Part shown: positions 1 through 12,454 of the stretch, one piece after another
Layout: each line of letters begins with the position of its first letter
Numbering within the stretch: the stretch's first letter is position 1
NCBI GenBank assembly: GCA_028023455.1
Contig: JAQFVV010012423.1
Coordinates: 7,482,269 to 7,546,268, forward strand
DNA from: Epiperipatus broadwayi
Lineage: Eukaryota; Onychophora; Udeonychophora; Euonychophora; Peripatidae
Direction: 5' to 3'
Length of the DNA stretch: 64,000 nt
Position numbers and translations under genes: made by a program
The notes under the pieces: model-generated
Told to the model about the DNA's origin: nothing
What the model saw: only the letters and a program-made list of their open reading frames with translations
Database searches by the model: none

Positions 1-70
1 TAGATCCTTGAAAATGACTATAGAGTAAAGATAGTCGAAACGTTGGAAATAAGTGGATATATATATATCA
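1..70 (+). mobile_element. Degenerate hammerhead-like terminal fragment of a Penelope-like or related retroelement
   Basis: A stem GACTAT/ATAGTC (18-23 with 33-38) is followed by GAAACGTT, the usual GAAA plus palindromic short helix III seen in minimal hammerheads of Penelope-like elements. The expected CTGANGA box is TTGAAAA, with two core changes, and an extra T precedes the stem. If it was once a ribozyme it should now be inactive. The rest of the element would lie left of the window. Confidence 0.35.
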
Positions 71-479
71 AATAAAGTTTTTGAAAAGAAAAGAAGTGGT
101 TTTAATTATAGAATTATATGTTTAAATGTATTATAATCTCAGGTAATGAGATGTTCCCGTTTTATTAAATTCTAAACATTTACATTTATTTTAAAAAAGT
201 CACATATCACATGACCCATTTTTTTAAAGCTTGTAAATAAAAACAAAGAGCTTTGCTCAAAAGCTTTGTTGATAAATGCACAAAGCTTGTTAAACAATTA
301 GCAAAGCTCTTTGTATTTACATTTATTTATTTGCTAAAATATGTTTATTACAGAGTTTCTGCTTTGTTAAGAAGACTCTTTATTGTTTCCAAATTCAATG
401 ACTCACAAATACTTTACATCTTTTATTTATTAATTAGAAGAGATTTGAACCCAGACTTTTAAGCTTCCTTCAGTCATCC

Positions 480-735
480 ACTCCATCTTATACAACCAAT
501 ACACATGACCATATACATGTGAAAAAGATAAATGATGTCAATATAATAATCAATCTAAATAAAATTTGAAATAAACAACTTATTATATTTACAATTATTT
601 AATTAACAACCCGGCTTTCATTTCTTATTGATAATTAAATAATTGTAAATATAGTTAGACAAATAATTTTTATATTGAATATTTGACCATTGTATATAAA
701 TGATCTCTAATATACATATTTCATGCTGAACCAGC
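480..735 (+). mobile_element. Degenerate copy of the foldback element seen at 4125-4530
   Basis: Fragments match the 4.1-kb copy in order: the CCACTCCATCTTA area, the ACACATGA..GAAAAAGATAAAT area, then ATATACATATTTCATGCTGAACCAGCA near 710-735. Between them lies unrelated sequence containing a perfect 22-bp inverted repeat, listed separately. Confidence 0.4.
584..653. repeat. Perfect 22-bp inverted repeat, small hairpin insertion
   Basis: Bases 584-605 are the exact reverse complement of 632-653, with a 26-base spacer containing CCCGGC. It lies inside the degraded foldback copy at 480-735, consistent with a small nested hairpin element. Confidence 0.6.
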
Positions 736-740
736 ACTCA

Positions 741-3700
741 ATTATTCCGTGGATTATATTATTAATAATGTCTCAAGTTTTATTATTATCAGCATGTGCC
801 TCTCGTGGTTCTGTTTTAATGTAAGGAGTAAATATACAAAACCACGAATAAATTTAACTATTACATATATACTAGAAAAAGCTAAAAATCAATGCAGTTT
901 ATTTTTAAATTCAGTCACTAAAAAATAACGCCCCTTTCTCTTCTATACATATATTAAAAACAAAGTTTAACATCTTATCACAAAATTATTAATACTTTCT
1001 TGGAAAATAAATATCTATAATGTTGTCAATATTTCGTAAATCAATGGTTAGATATTTAAATTGTCATTGCCTTTATAACATCAGAATAATCCTATATCTA
1101 AATCGATCTAATTTAACACAAAAATATATGGCGAAATTTAAATATTCAAGAAAAGTTGATTAATTTAATTTACATTTATTAATAACTACTTTGAAATTTA
1201 ATTTTTTTACTTCAAATTCAAGTCTCCAACCGGAAATATATATAATAATAAAATGACTGACAGTCCTTCAGTAGATAATTCCTTCCCTCAATATCATGGG
1301 AAACTTAATTTGTTTGGAAAGAAGCAAACATACAATTAAACAATCGTATTTTTATTTTAAATGCAAGTGATGCGGATTCATACATAGATAGGTATAATTT
1401 TACAAATTTTGCTTTACAAATTATCTTTTTGATAGTTCAATTTATTATAGCATTCTTTATGATATTTTTTTTAAAATATATAAATATCTTCATAAAGTTA
1501 TATATATATATATTTTAAAGCTTTCTAAAGTTTATGATATAGGTCAGAATATTGAGTCGCTGGAATGAATTGTTTAGGCCTGGTTAGCAAACTACTACCA
1601 ACAATTATTATATATTCTAGTATCCTACTGTGAATTTACTTTAACTTGCAGAGAACATTCATATACTTGAATTAATTGGACACTGATATTGTTTTGTTTA
1701 TTTTTTTTTTAATACAAATGAATATATAATAAACTGTTAAAATAATTTAAGAAATCAAGATATATGCCACTAGTTAAAGTTAAATAAAATTCCATGCATT
1801 TATGCACTGCTTACATTTATTTGTGTTTCATCCAAAAAGTCAGTTTACACATGAAATGTCTAAAAAATTAGAAAAAGTAAATAAAATAAATATCACCATT
1901 TGCCATCCAATATGATTTACAAGTTACTCACTCATATGCACCATAATGACATTCACTGTTTATTTGTTTTATTGTCTTAATAATAATGTCTATATTGTGT
2001 AATTATGTACATTCAAATATTTTACATGCTTGTTTTATTTAATGAAACATTTTGGTTGCTCCAATAAGTTATTGTCAGTTGTTACATGACTACAGAGACA
2101 ACAATATAATTGAGATTTTAAAAGAAGCAATACATTAAATTATCTTTTACTTTATAGTCTGTCTTCTATATTTTTATTGTGTATTTATGAATAAAATCAT
2201 TAATGACACAATGTTTTATATAAACAACTGTATACTACAAAATCTAAAACCCAATTGTCCAAAAAAATATATGTATTATCACAAAAGTGTACACTTTAAT
2301 GTATTGTATTTTAATTTAATACATTGTTGAGCTAATATTTTTATTTCATGGAACATGGAAGAATTTTAAAATAAAGGATGGTTTAGTGGGTTTTTTAGTC
2401 TATTTAAATATATATCTTATTAGCCCTTGAAGATAGATATTGCAATTGATATCAATTGTCTATTAGAGCACATTTTTAAAAAAGTAGAAAATTAAAACAA
2501 AATATTTATATTGCATAGAGGAAATAGAGTTGATCTTTTATAATCATCAGTGGCAAAAAAATTCAAATTGTGCAGGAGAAATCAGTCATAAATAATTTCC
2601 TTATCTACTCTGAAAACTTTATGAATTAGCTGAATGGTCAATCATATAATCACTAGGCATCAATGATTTGATAGCACTTTAATAATATTTTTCATCTTAG
2701 TCTTTGTTTTTAATCACTATTTTTTCACCTTTTTTTTCATTTTGTTTTTTACTTTGCAATGTTCAATGCTAATATTCATTTTAAGCAAATCTATGATCAT
2801 TTACTCTTTCTAACTTTACATAATCTGTCAATTTCTATATTTATTGAGTCTGGATTTTTTTAGTTTATTTTATAAAATAAACTAATTTTTTCCCTCCACT
2901 TTATTATTAACTTTGCAATTTCCAATATTCATTAAATTTAAGCAAATGTAATATTACCAATTTCATTTCTATTTTATATATTCATTCTATATTGTGTCTT
3001 GATTTTTTCAGTTGTTTGAGCTCCTCCCCTCCCCCATATCACATCTTCAACCCACACATTGAAATGAATGCAAATAAGAATTTTATTTATATCTTTTATT
3101 TTTGCACTAATGGATAGATTATATTTAATTTGTGTATATATTTACAAAATGAGTATCAACAAGTTGATACAGAAAACTAATAACATGACAACTAGATGTT
3201 ATTTCAAGTTTATCAAAAAATTTGTATAGATTACATGATTTTTCATTGGATCATAATAATCCTCTTTTCACTAACAATCATTATATTATTGCCAAATTAG
3301 TTAGTGGGTACTAAATGGCATTGGCAACAAACTTTTCTGATCACTGTATTTCATCTATCCACTAATAGTTGGATTTAAAATCGTAGGAAGTTGTGATTGC
3401 AAACTCAAGGTTAATAGTCACAAACTAATCTAGTTATGTAGATACAAAATTACCATCCAGTATCCATTGGTTACTCAAGCTTTTAATAGATGGTTCTGGA
3501 CAAAGAATTAGCTACTAGTTTTAATGTAAGTCTTGAAACTTTCATTAACTTAGATAGCACAATATGAATAAGGTGATCATCAATTCATTTTATGTAAATA
3601 AAAACTAGTTATACGGAAGAAGTCACAGGAATCTTTATTTGATGTTTATTAATTAATCAAATGCTTTTAAATTAGCAGTGTCTGAAGATATAATCACCAC

Positions 3701-4111
3701 TATATGAGAAATATGAGTATTAACATTGTATAAATATTGTACATCAGTAATAAAATAGATCAAATCAATAGTATCAGAATTAAATCGGAATTTATTGTGA
3801 TTAAGGAAGTGCTATAAATCTGATTAATGTTTCTAATTGGTAGCTTGACTTTACTAACTTTGCATTAGATAAATAAACATGTCTGCATTTATTTATTGGC
3901 AATATTTGAAATAAATATCAAATAGTTCTGTAAGCTTGTCTCTTGAACTTATTGGGAAAACATTTTTGGATATAAAGAGTCTATATTACATTTAAATTAA
4001 TGGCTTCTTGTTCCCAAATATGCCCCCACCCCCTTAATTTAAGATTTTTATTTATATAGATTATTTATGCATTTAGATAAAGGTTTTTGCATTGCAAATT
4101 TTGTGCTGTTA
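741..4111. other. AT-rich non-coding stretch
   Basis: No coding frame, RNA gene or recognisable transposon was seen on either strand. The sequence is rich in short A/T runs and (TA)n tracts, for example near 1500. Confidence 0.6.
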
Positions 4112-4124
4112 TTATTTTACATAG

Positions 4125-4530
4125 TAATATAGGGTATGTGAGCACAGACTTTCACACCACCCACCTCTCTCCACTCTATCTAATAACACTGATACACCTA
4201 AACACATATATGCTGAAAAGATAAATAATCACCAATATACGTATTTCATGCTAAACCAGCAATCATCAGTTGGTCCAGACTATCATCTTTACACACATAT
4301 ATAGTATAAGTGCTCAGATATATATTAAGATAGACTATCCTCATAGTTTAATGGACAGGCTTCATTCCACTCCACACCCCAACTCTTCAACCGTCCATCC
4401 AATTGAAAATCTGATGATGGAATGCTCAAAGGCCACCCTGAGGCCGAGATTATTGTGTGAAAGTCTGTGCTCATATACCCTATATTACATATATATATAG
4501 CCACAGGTATATAACAAGCCTGTGTTTCAG
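4125..4530 (+). mobile_element. Foldback (inverted-repeat) element, non-coding, flanked by 13-bp target duplication
   Basis: The left end, 4125-4156, is the near-perfect inverted complement of about 4457-4488 (one mismatch in 32). Both contain the motif GAGCACAGACTTTCACA or its complement. A 13-base direct repeat, TTATTTTACATAG, abuts both sides (4112-4124 and 4531-4543). The right end carries about 40 extra bases, ending CTGTGTTTCAG, whose complement is present at the left end of the copies at 24.5 and 55.1 kb but missing here. So this copy is truncated at one end, exactly at the duplication. The interior has no recognised protein. Confidence 0.7.
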
Positions 4531-4543
4531 TTATTTTACATAG

Positions 4544-7500
4544 TGTAAATTATTTGTTTGCTATCTTTTTATTAACAAAAGTAAATAAAAGTTTGGATTC
4601 CAAGAGATTTGTAATGCAAAAAAAAAAACATACTAAGTGCATAATAAGCTATGGAAAAACTGTTGTCTAATGTGACTTCTTTTGATTTGGTTATAGTACT
4701 CTATAAAAATGAAAAAGAATTATGATATTAAGTGGTGTGTTTTATATATATATTTATAATAAAAGTTTATATCAACACAACATTTAATTTATTCTGCCTG
4801 TTATAGTACCATCTAGTGTAATTTTCAATAAACATTCATTATTAGACGATAGAACAATTTAATCCCCAGACTAATTTTAGGCTCTTTATTAATATATTGA
4901 TAGTAAAAAAGAGTTAAAACTGGCACTACATACATAACTGCTTAGATTCCAGTTTTGAATCCAAAGTCCTTATTGGATAAGCAAAAGCCATACTTATTTG
5001 AAGACTGAATTGTACTACCATCTGGTAACTACTGATTATTCAAGTTCACTCTGGATGGTGCTATAATAATTGAGGAAACTGTTCTTGTTTCTAATGTTTT
5101 TGCTACTGGAATTAATAGTTTATTGCTAGTTTAATAACCAGTTTCTTTCTTGTACATTATACATATACAGTATTTTATATTTTATAAATACAAAATATAT
5201 ATGTATTCCCAGTAGTTTTGCAGCAGAAAATTAATTAGATCAAAGAATAAATCAAGTATCTCTGCTGTCTGTAAAATATTCAAAGCTAAGTCTTTTATTT
5301 ATATATGATTATTAATCATCATGAAAGGTTGATTGAGTAATTAGGTAGCAGAGCTATAATCAAGCAGTAAACTTCATTATCATTGGAAGTCTATCATTAA
5401 TTTGCAACTCAAAGCACATTCTATTCTAGGATCTCAAGTTTGGATAATTTTAAGAAAAAATCTGAGCAGACATTTTAATAATATTGTACTTTAATTTTAT
5501 GTACCTTTATGAAATTCATTTTACTTTATTAGCATTTCTGTCCTGGCAGCAATTAATGAAAGTATTTCTATATATATAAATATCATCACCAGCAATTTAT
5601 TGTGCTATTTAGAGTAATAGAAGTCCAAGATTAAAGATTTCAGGATCTATTCTCAACTGAATAATATATATAAACTTGGTTCAGATTAACTAAATGAAAT
5701 TGTTAAATTCGTGAATTCCATTAGGGTGCTTGATTGGCACAAATCTTCTGAGAAATGAAATGGATGATCATTAATCTCCATTCATAAGCAATTTTGGACA
5801 TTTTTTACTCCTGAAAAAAAAAAGAAAAAGTTAAATAAAAAGTTATGAGTTTTATGATGATTACACAAACAAATTCATAAAACACAATCATATGTATCTA
5901 GATATGTACATGCTGAAATGTTTTTGGATGTATTGGTTATTGTATAATGCTGCCTTATTTTTTCTATAGTAAATTTTTTGCCTGACAGTGCCTTACTTAA
6001 TTATAGGTTTCCACCTATCCTGAACAATATTATCCCAATAAAAGCAATTATATTTAATTAAAGTTGAGACATTTAAAATAAGTATATGAAAACCATACTC
6101 AAGCTCATTAAAAAATACTTTTTTTTTTAGCAAGTTTTACTATTTTTTATCTTCTGATCCAGTCAATAAAAATATAACTTTATAGTACTGGATTCAATAT
6201 CATGTACATAAAATTCCTGAATACATTCTTTATCTGAATAAAACAAAATATTTAGCTTACATATTTGTGTTGAAATAACATCATGAGAACAGTACCATAA
6301 ATAACTGGTAAGATTATTCAGAGTGGGTGACCCACACTAATCCACTTGGAAAAACAATGTACAGCATTGCTGCTTTTTGACTCAACCTTATATGAATGAC
6401 TTATATGAGTCTTACACTATAAAAAAGTGAATATGAATAGATTGTCTTATAAAGTAACCATGTATATTTTTATTATAGTTTTCTATTTGAAGTTAGAATA
6501 ACTTGACAACATAATCTGTGGTTTCTCTATTTTGTTCAGCACAATTTGTTAGAGCATATCAATTTTAGAGCTATTTTATAAACTTTAATGAGCTCTTACA
6601 TTAATTAAATGTAGAACTTAGAATAAATTATTATTTGCCAGTATTACATTACTTGATATGATTAATCAGAAGGTAGTAGTATTGGTACAAACATACACAC
6701 GCATGCATGAGTATATTACTCTCAGATTAATGTAGTACAATATTAAAATCTTTTTAGAATTAAAATTCAAAAACAAGACAGATTTGTCACAGCTTCCGTC
6801 ACGTGTTGTAAATAATATCTATCCATTGTGTTATTTGTTAACTTTTTATAATGCTAAAATTGATTATCTGACTTATTCTGCGATTGCGCTTTTTTTTTTT
6901 TTAACTGAATCATATTGCATATAGTTAACTATCTCACCTTACGATTTAAACAAACACAAATAAATATATATTTTCACTTGTTGAAAGCAGATAAAATTTA
7001 TTTAACTTTCGTTTGATTTAGATTAAAAATATTTTTCGTATTAAAAAATTATACAAAACATAAACTGCAGTTTTTTTCCTAATTTTGTAACAGGTGGTAG
7101 GATTTTTTTCCGCACCTTATATCTAATTTTTCAATTTTCTTCAGGTGATTCAGATTCTCTGAGGATTTGTTCTTTTGATTTCACAGCTGCTACTAATTGT
7201 TGACTCTTGAGTTATTCCATTGCCAGTTTTAATCATGTCTATTGTCACAGCTATAAAAAACATTAATTACTGAATAAAATCTAATTATTACTTTATTGAT
7301 CGGAGTATCGAAAACATTTCATATTTCTTTCTTAGATTAATTTATAATAATGTTTTGAAGACATGCTTAGAGATATATTTATATATACCATACACGCACA
7401 CACATCTTACTTCATCATTTTCTAGCGTAAAATGATGCACAGTAATAGGCCAATAAATGCAGTTAATAAAATAAAATGACTGATAAATGAAAGGCTATTA

Positions 7501-7550
7501 AAGTTTAGAAATTAAAAAGGATCAGAATTAACAAGTCAAATTGATCAAGA
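4544..7550. other. AT-rich non-coding stretch
   Basis: Nothing convincing was recognised. There are poly(T)/poly(A) tracts (near 6120 and 6890) and a short CACACGCA-type run near 6695. Confidence 0.55.
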
Positions 7551-7559
7551 CAAGTTTTT

Positions 7560-9730
7560 CATATTTAACATTTGTTTCTGTTCTAAACTCCTCAAAAATG
7601 TCATCTTTATGTTGTTCATAATAACGTTTGGGTTCGTTGCATTTCCAATTCTTAATAATCACAATCACTTTCAACTATCGTAAATCCATTCCAGGATGAA
7701 AATAGGATTAATTCAGTTTTTCTGGTCTGAAGTTTTCTTTGCTGTATCATTTCAATAAACTTTTTTATTCTTTCATGTTACACTAGGTCTCTTTATAATC
7801 GATCAATATCCTGTTCAGTATTACAGTTTTGTTACCTCTTCTATCAAAATTTAAACTCTTAACTTTTCACATAATGTCATTGGTATCTTGTTGTATTTTT
7901 ATATTGGACTATTTACATCATCTAATATGCATATTGAATGTCTTTAGAAAAATTTAACTTTATTTAAATATTCCAGATACATTCAACTGTTAGTAATAGC
8001 ACATCAAACAGGTTAGTATATGCACAATGTTTCAAGAGGTATTATTTTCCCCTCTTCTTCAGGTGTTGTTAGCCTGACCAGTGACAGTACTAGCATGGGA
8101 TTCGAACCTGGATCCTTAGATTCTTGATTATTGAATTTTAAGGTAATGCTCTAACCATTACGCATGTATTAGAGGATGGAAATAGTCCAATATAAAAATA
8201 CAACTAGAACAACATCATCACAAATCTTCAGGAAGTCATTGATATCTGTTTGTTTTTATACTCAAATTTCTCAGTGGGATTTTTAGCTTCTATATTGTTA
8301 TTTTTATTAAGGGCTCAAGCTTCACACCCATAAGTAAGAACTGATAAGACATATTTATTAAAATGCTTTTTTTTTCTTTATTTAGATAGGCATATTAAAT
8401 AATTTTTTATTTAATTTTAGATATTTGTTTTACATTTAAATCTATAAAATATTATTTGAAAAAAAAAAAAGAAACTGTTTTAAAAGTTTTGGAAAAATAC
8501 TCTGTGTTTGTAACTAGCAAGCGGAAAGTCAAATACCCAATGTATATATATGCGAATGCTTTGCAAAATAGCAACTTGTAGTCATTAGTTCTTTCTTTAA
8601 TTTCCTTAATATTTGAAACAGCCTACTATATATTTAATCATTTTTAAATCTAACTTGTTTGTTTGTTGTTATTTTGTTTAAAAAAATACTTAAGGTATTT
8701 ATAGACATTTTCATTTAACAATAGATTTGAGGTGAAATTTTTCTGATGTTGATTTGTTATGACTTTAATAAATATTTTAATATATTACTTTTTATCTTTT
8801 TTTTAATTATCATTATTGCATTCTTTCATTGATTTGATATATCCATATCATTTAACTTCAGAATAATTTTCTCTATTCATTCACCACTTTTAAAGTATTT
8901 ATAAAATTCCATCATTTCCTTAAGTTTTCTCATTTTTTATACATTTAATTGCATATCTTACATCTTTGCTTTGTATTTTATTATTTTTTCTTTGCCGAAT
9001 TCAAGATTTCATTTCTGATTGTTATTGTTGAAACAATATCCTTTCCAATAGTAATTATGTCATACATTTATTTATCTTCTATTGCTTTTACTGTCATTTC
9101 AAGTTAATATTTTTTTATGCCATCATTATTTCTATTCTGTGCTTTTTTTATAGAATTCCAAATATTCAGATTGTTTTTAATTACTTTCTTAAACATTTTT
9201 CTTCCATAGATTTCCTTGTTATAGTAGAAATGTTATTGAGTGCTGCTTTTTTTGTTCCTTTCATCTTTATAGCTTTATTGTTTTCATTTTCAAAGCTAAA
9301 ATGTTAGTAAATTTTTGTTCAATTCATCAAAATATTTCTGTTAACCATGGATATCAACATCAATCTTAATGATTATTCTCTGTTGATTTTTTTCTTGTTC
9401 ATTACAATCTTGAAATAGTTATTTTCTATTAATCAAATTTAAATCTAACTCTGTTATATTTCTCAACAAAAATAAATAAATTATAATATATAGTGTTTAT
9501 TTCTTTGTAAATTCTATGAATCTTTGACTACTTTTATTTTTATATTTCATGTTCACATTTAGGCTCCTACTCTGCTATCTTCCAAAGATATTCTTTCTGT
9601 ACTTTCAGAATGAAAACTTATTAAAGCACAAATCTGGTAGACCTGCATTTAAAATTTCCCTCATGGTCCACAGGAACTCTCAAACCTCGACACATTTAAA
9701 GCACCCATTGAAAAGGTTAACATCTTTCTC
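7560..9730 (-). mobile_element. Degraded RTE-type LINE relic
   Basis: Read on the minus strand, 8341-8318 encodes VLTYGCEA, matching the VLxYGxET block of the C-terminal reverse transcriptase region in RTE-like LINEs. About 8900-9500 resembles, at DNA level, the minus-strand stretch at about 59.1-59.6 kb, the nuclease-to-RT linker of another copy. Frames are broken throughout. A SINE sits in it at about 7887-8206. The limits are approximate. Confidence 0.5.
7887..8206 (-). mobile_element. tRNA-derived SINE-like element enclosed by 45-bp inverted repeats
   Basis: Bases 7887-7930 and 8162-8206 are inverted copies (about 41 of 45 matching). On the minus strand, about 8165-8085 holds a tRNA-like promoter: an A-box-like TGGTTAGAGCA and a perfect B box, GGTTCGAATCC. 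The A-to-B spacing is longer than in an ordinary tRNA, and no acceptor stem closes, so it is a SINE head rather than a working tRNA. Confidence 0.6.
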
Positions 9731-9739
9731 TTTATAATT

Positions 9740-11180
9740 ACATACTGCCTGGGTACTCGATAAATAATTAGAACATTACATTAGCTTTTGATATTTGTAT
9801 TTTGATAATAAGATAATTATCTCCTTTTTAAATTATTGGGTTTTTTAATTTTGTGAAGTCTGCCAGAATCCCATGGTTCTTCCAATTCAAGTAACTTTTT
9901 TCTATTTGAAAGTGATTATCAAATGAAGTGTCTAAATAAAATCATCATCAAATATCATCTAGGTTTCTAATCCAATAATTCAATCATCCTCTGCCTATGG
10001 TACTAACCACTACTTTGTCTGATGATTATTTATTTTTATCTGGCATTCCAGAAATATAATCATCATAATAATAAAAAAGGCCATTAAAATATACTTATAT
10101 TCTGTTTATAAGAAGTACAACCTATCTTTCAGAAACAGACTTCTCCAAAGATTTGTAAATGGAATCACCACACTGACTCATGCATGTTGATACTTAATCA
10201 ACTAATGATAGTTTAATGAGTAGTCATGGCTGTAACAAGGATTTATTTTGTCTATTTCACAAGCTCTAGAAATGACAATGATCTTCGATCTAGCAACTTT
10301 TAGTTCCTGAGTTCATCCTTTACATCACTACACTAAGCAGCTTTGGTCACCAAAGTATTTATATGTTAATTATTTTTGTCATTTTTAAGATAATACAAAT
10401 TTACCTATTATTCTATCTGTGACAATTTTATATAAACTATGAGTTGCTTTGGGATACTTTTTTTCATTGCTAAACATATATACAATGGGGGAAAAAGTTC
10501 TGGTTTTATCACCAGAGTTTTAAAGCTTTCAAACAATAAGCATATGTTGAAAAATAATAATAATACAAATAAAACAAATATTTTGTCAGCATGAATTTTG
10601 ATATGCTTTTATTTAAACTTAATCTATTTTTTAATTTTTTATCTAGATAAAAAATTTTAACTCACTCTTCTAATATATTTCATAATTCCTTTCATTTATA
10701 CCTTATTTAATGCAACATATTGTTTTTACTGGCAGTTTTCTTTTCTCTTCTTACAGTTTTGACTGTCAAGCAGTCTTCATCAGAACTGCAAAAATATTTG
10801 ATTACATATTTTTGTCCTATATTTCTTTATATTTATATATCCTATATTTATATGACAATTTGATATTTATTATTTTTAAATTTTTATTTTCTACAATTAT
10901 TTAATCTAACCTATTTTTAATTCAATATAAATGTATATACTACAGTTGCAATTTAGATTTATTTGTGTCCATAATAATGCAGTCATTTTCAAAAGAATGG
11001 TGATATTACAAGATGATATTCAATATGTTTTATGATCATTAGGTTTTTCAATGAAATGGATAGTTGAATTGTTGGAAGGGTGAGAAGATTGAAGCCTTTC
11101 CGTTAAAGTTTAAGGAATTGCTATCTTAATAAAAGCTGAGCATGGATTTATATCTGTTGGAAATCATTTGGCCTAGCTGA
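9740..11180. other. AT-rich non-coding stretch
   Basis: No gene or clear repeat was recognised. The open stretch at 10710-10904 is low-complexity T-rich sequence and looks like chance. Confidence 0.5.
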
Positions 11181-11189
11181 TGAGCGCTG

Positions 11190-11345
11190 TTTTTGCATGA
11201 ATTGTGCATATTGGGGATCATTTTTCTTTTTCACATGTGTGGGGTCAAGTGTTTGTTGTTTAAAATGGAATGAAGGATGAATATAGATGAAAATCCTAAG
11301 TTCAAATCTCTATTTACTATAATAAACATTCAGTATACTGAATGA
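11190..11345 (+). mobile_element. Possible degenerate tRNA-derived SINE
   Basis: A B-box-like GTTCAAATCTC (about 11311-11321) is preceded by a GGGTCAAGTG-type region about 80 bases upstream. It is similar in layout to the stretch at 14.69 kb. Weak evidence, on spacing and one motif only. Confidence 0.25.
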
Positions 11346-11994
11346 ATAAGTTAATTAACAAGTCTTTATACATTGCAAGTTAATTTTTGTATATATTTGT
11401 CATATCATCTGTTGTTACCAACCTAAACATTTTATTGTGATATTAACATGGAGTGAAATTGGTGATATCATAACTATATGACAACTAATTTATATATATA
11501 GATTTCTGTTTTTGTGAATTCTACCATCTGTAAACTTTGTTTTGCTGAATAAATTTTTTGATTTAAAATGAACGTCTTAAACTTTGTCTAAAGAATCACT
11601 CAAGAAAATTGCCTGTCTATTAAAAGTATAAAAATTTATTGATATTTTTAAAAAGCTAATTCTTTTCTTAAAAGATATTAGAAAAAAAATTATCTGATTT
11701 TATAGTGTTCTTATGAATGCTTTAATCAATTATTGGCTTCTCTTTTTTGTTTTGAAGCTTTTGTAATTTATTTAATCTTTTTAAATATATATAGTGATTT
11801 TCAAACTATTTTTTAGCAGAAGAATAAGTATATTTACATAAATAACATTTTCAAAAACCTTTACTCAAATAAATGTTAATATAATTAAATTATATATCTA
11901 AATGATATAAATATGAAAACAGACTATCATAATCTTCAAAAATTTTCCTTAAGAATGATTTTTTTGAGCCAGTTGTTGTAATTCACAACTTTTC

Positions 11995-12450
11995 TATATC
12001 AGTAGCTTAAACAGCCTTACCCATCCATCTCACACGTGGAGACTTTCTAGATCTTCTAAAATCTTTTGGGATCCAGCTTAAGATTTCAATTGTCTACCTA
12101 TTGTCATCTCATCTAATAATATATCTACACCAACTCCATTTCAGTCTTGTAATTCTTTCAATAATGTTAGTAATATCAGCTTTGCTTTCTTACTCATATA
12201 TTTTGATTTCAATTTGTTTTTCGCCCATCATATATCTCTTTGTATTCAAACCTCAGATTCATTGTTAAGTACTACGAAAACACATGTGTAATTAACTTTG
12301 TTACAGTTTTGTAAATTGACTAAAGTATTTTTAGTTAGTAATTACTTTAATTTCTTTGTTTTCAGTTTTCATTTTTGAAAAATTATTGCACATTTCTTCA
12401 ATATTTTTAGCCTATCTAACATTAATTTTATGGTTTTATAGTTGTTAAGA
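11995..12450 (-). mobile_element. RTE-type LINE 3'-end relic
   Basis: On the minus strand this matches the 3' coding end of the copy at 16.7-17.2 kb: the complements of the WIPRDCKRS and RPHVRWM codons occur near 12010-12080 with a similar order of motifs. It is broken by stops. It lies head-to-head with the plus-strand relic that starts at about 12455. Confidence 0.5.
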
Positions 12451-12454
12451 ATTA

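Noticed and set aside
253-462. 69-codon open frame on the plus strand
   Set aside because: No recognisable domain. It lies in AT-rich sequence with internal AAGCTTTG-type short repeats; best explained by chance.
9549-10904. Short plus-strand open frames at 9549 and 10710
   Set aside because: The first overlaps a minus-strand LINE relic and the second is T-rich low complexity. Neither shows a domain.
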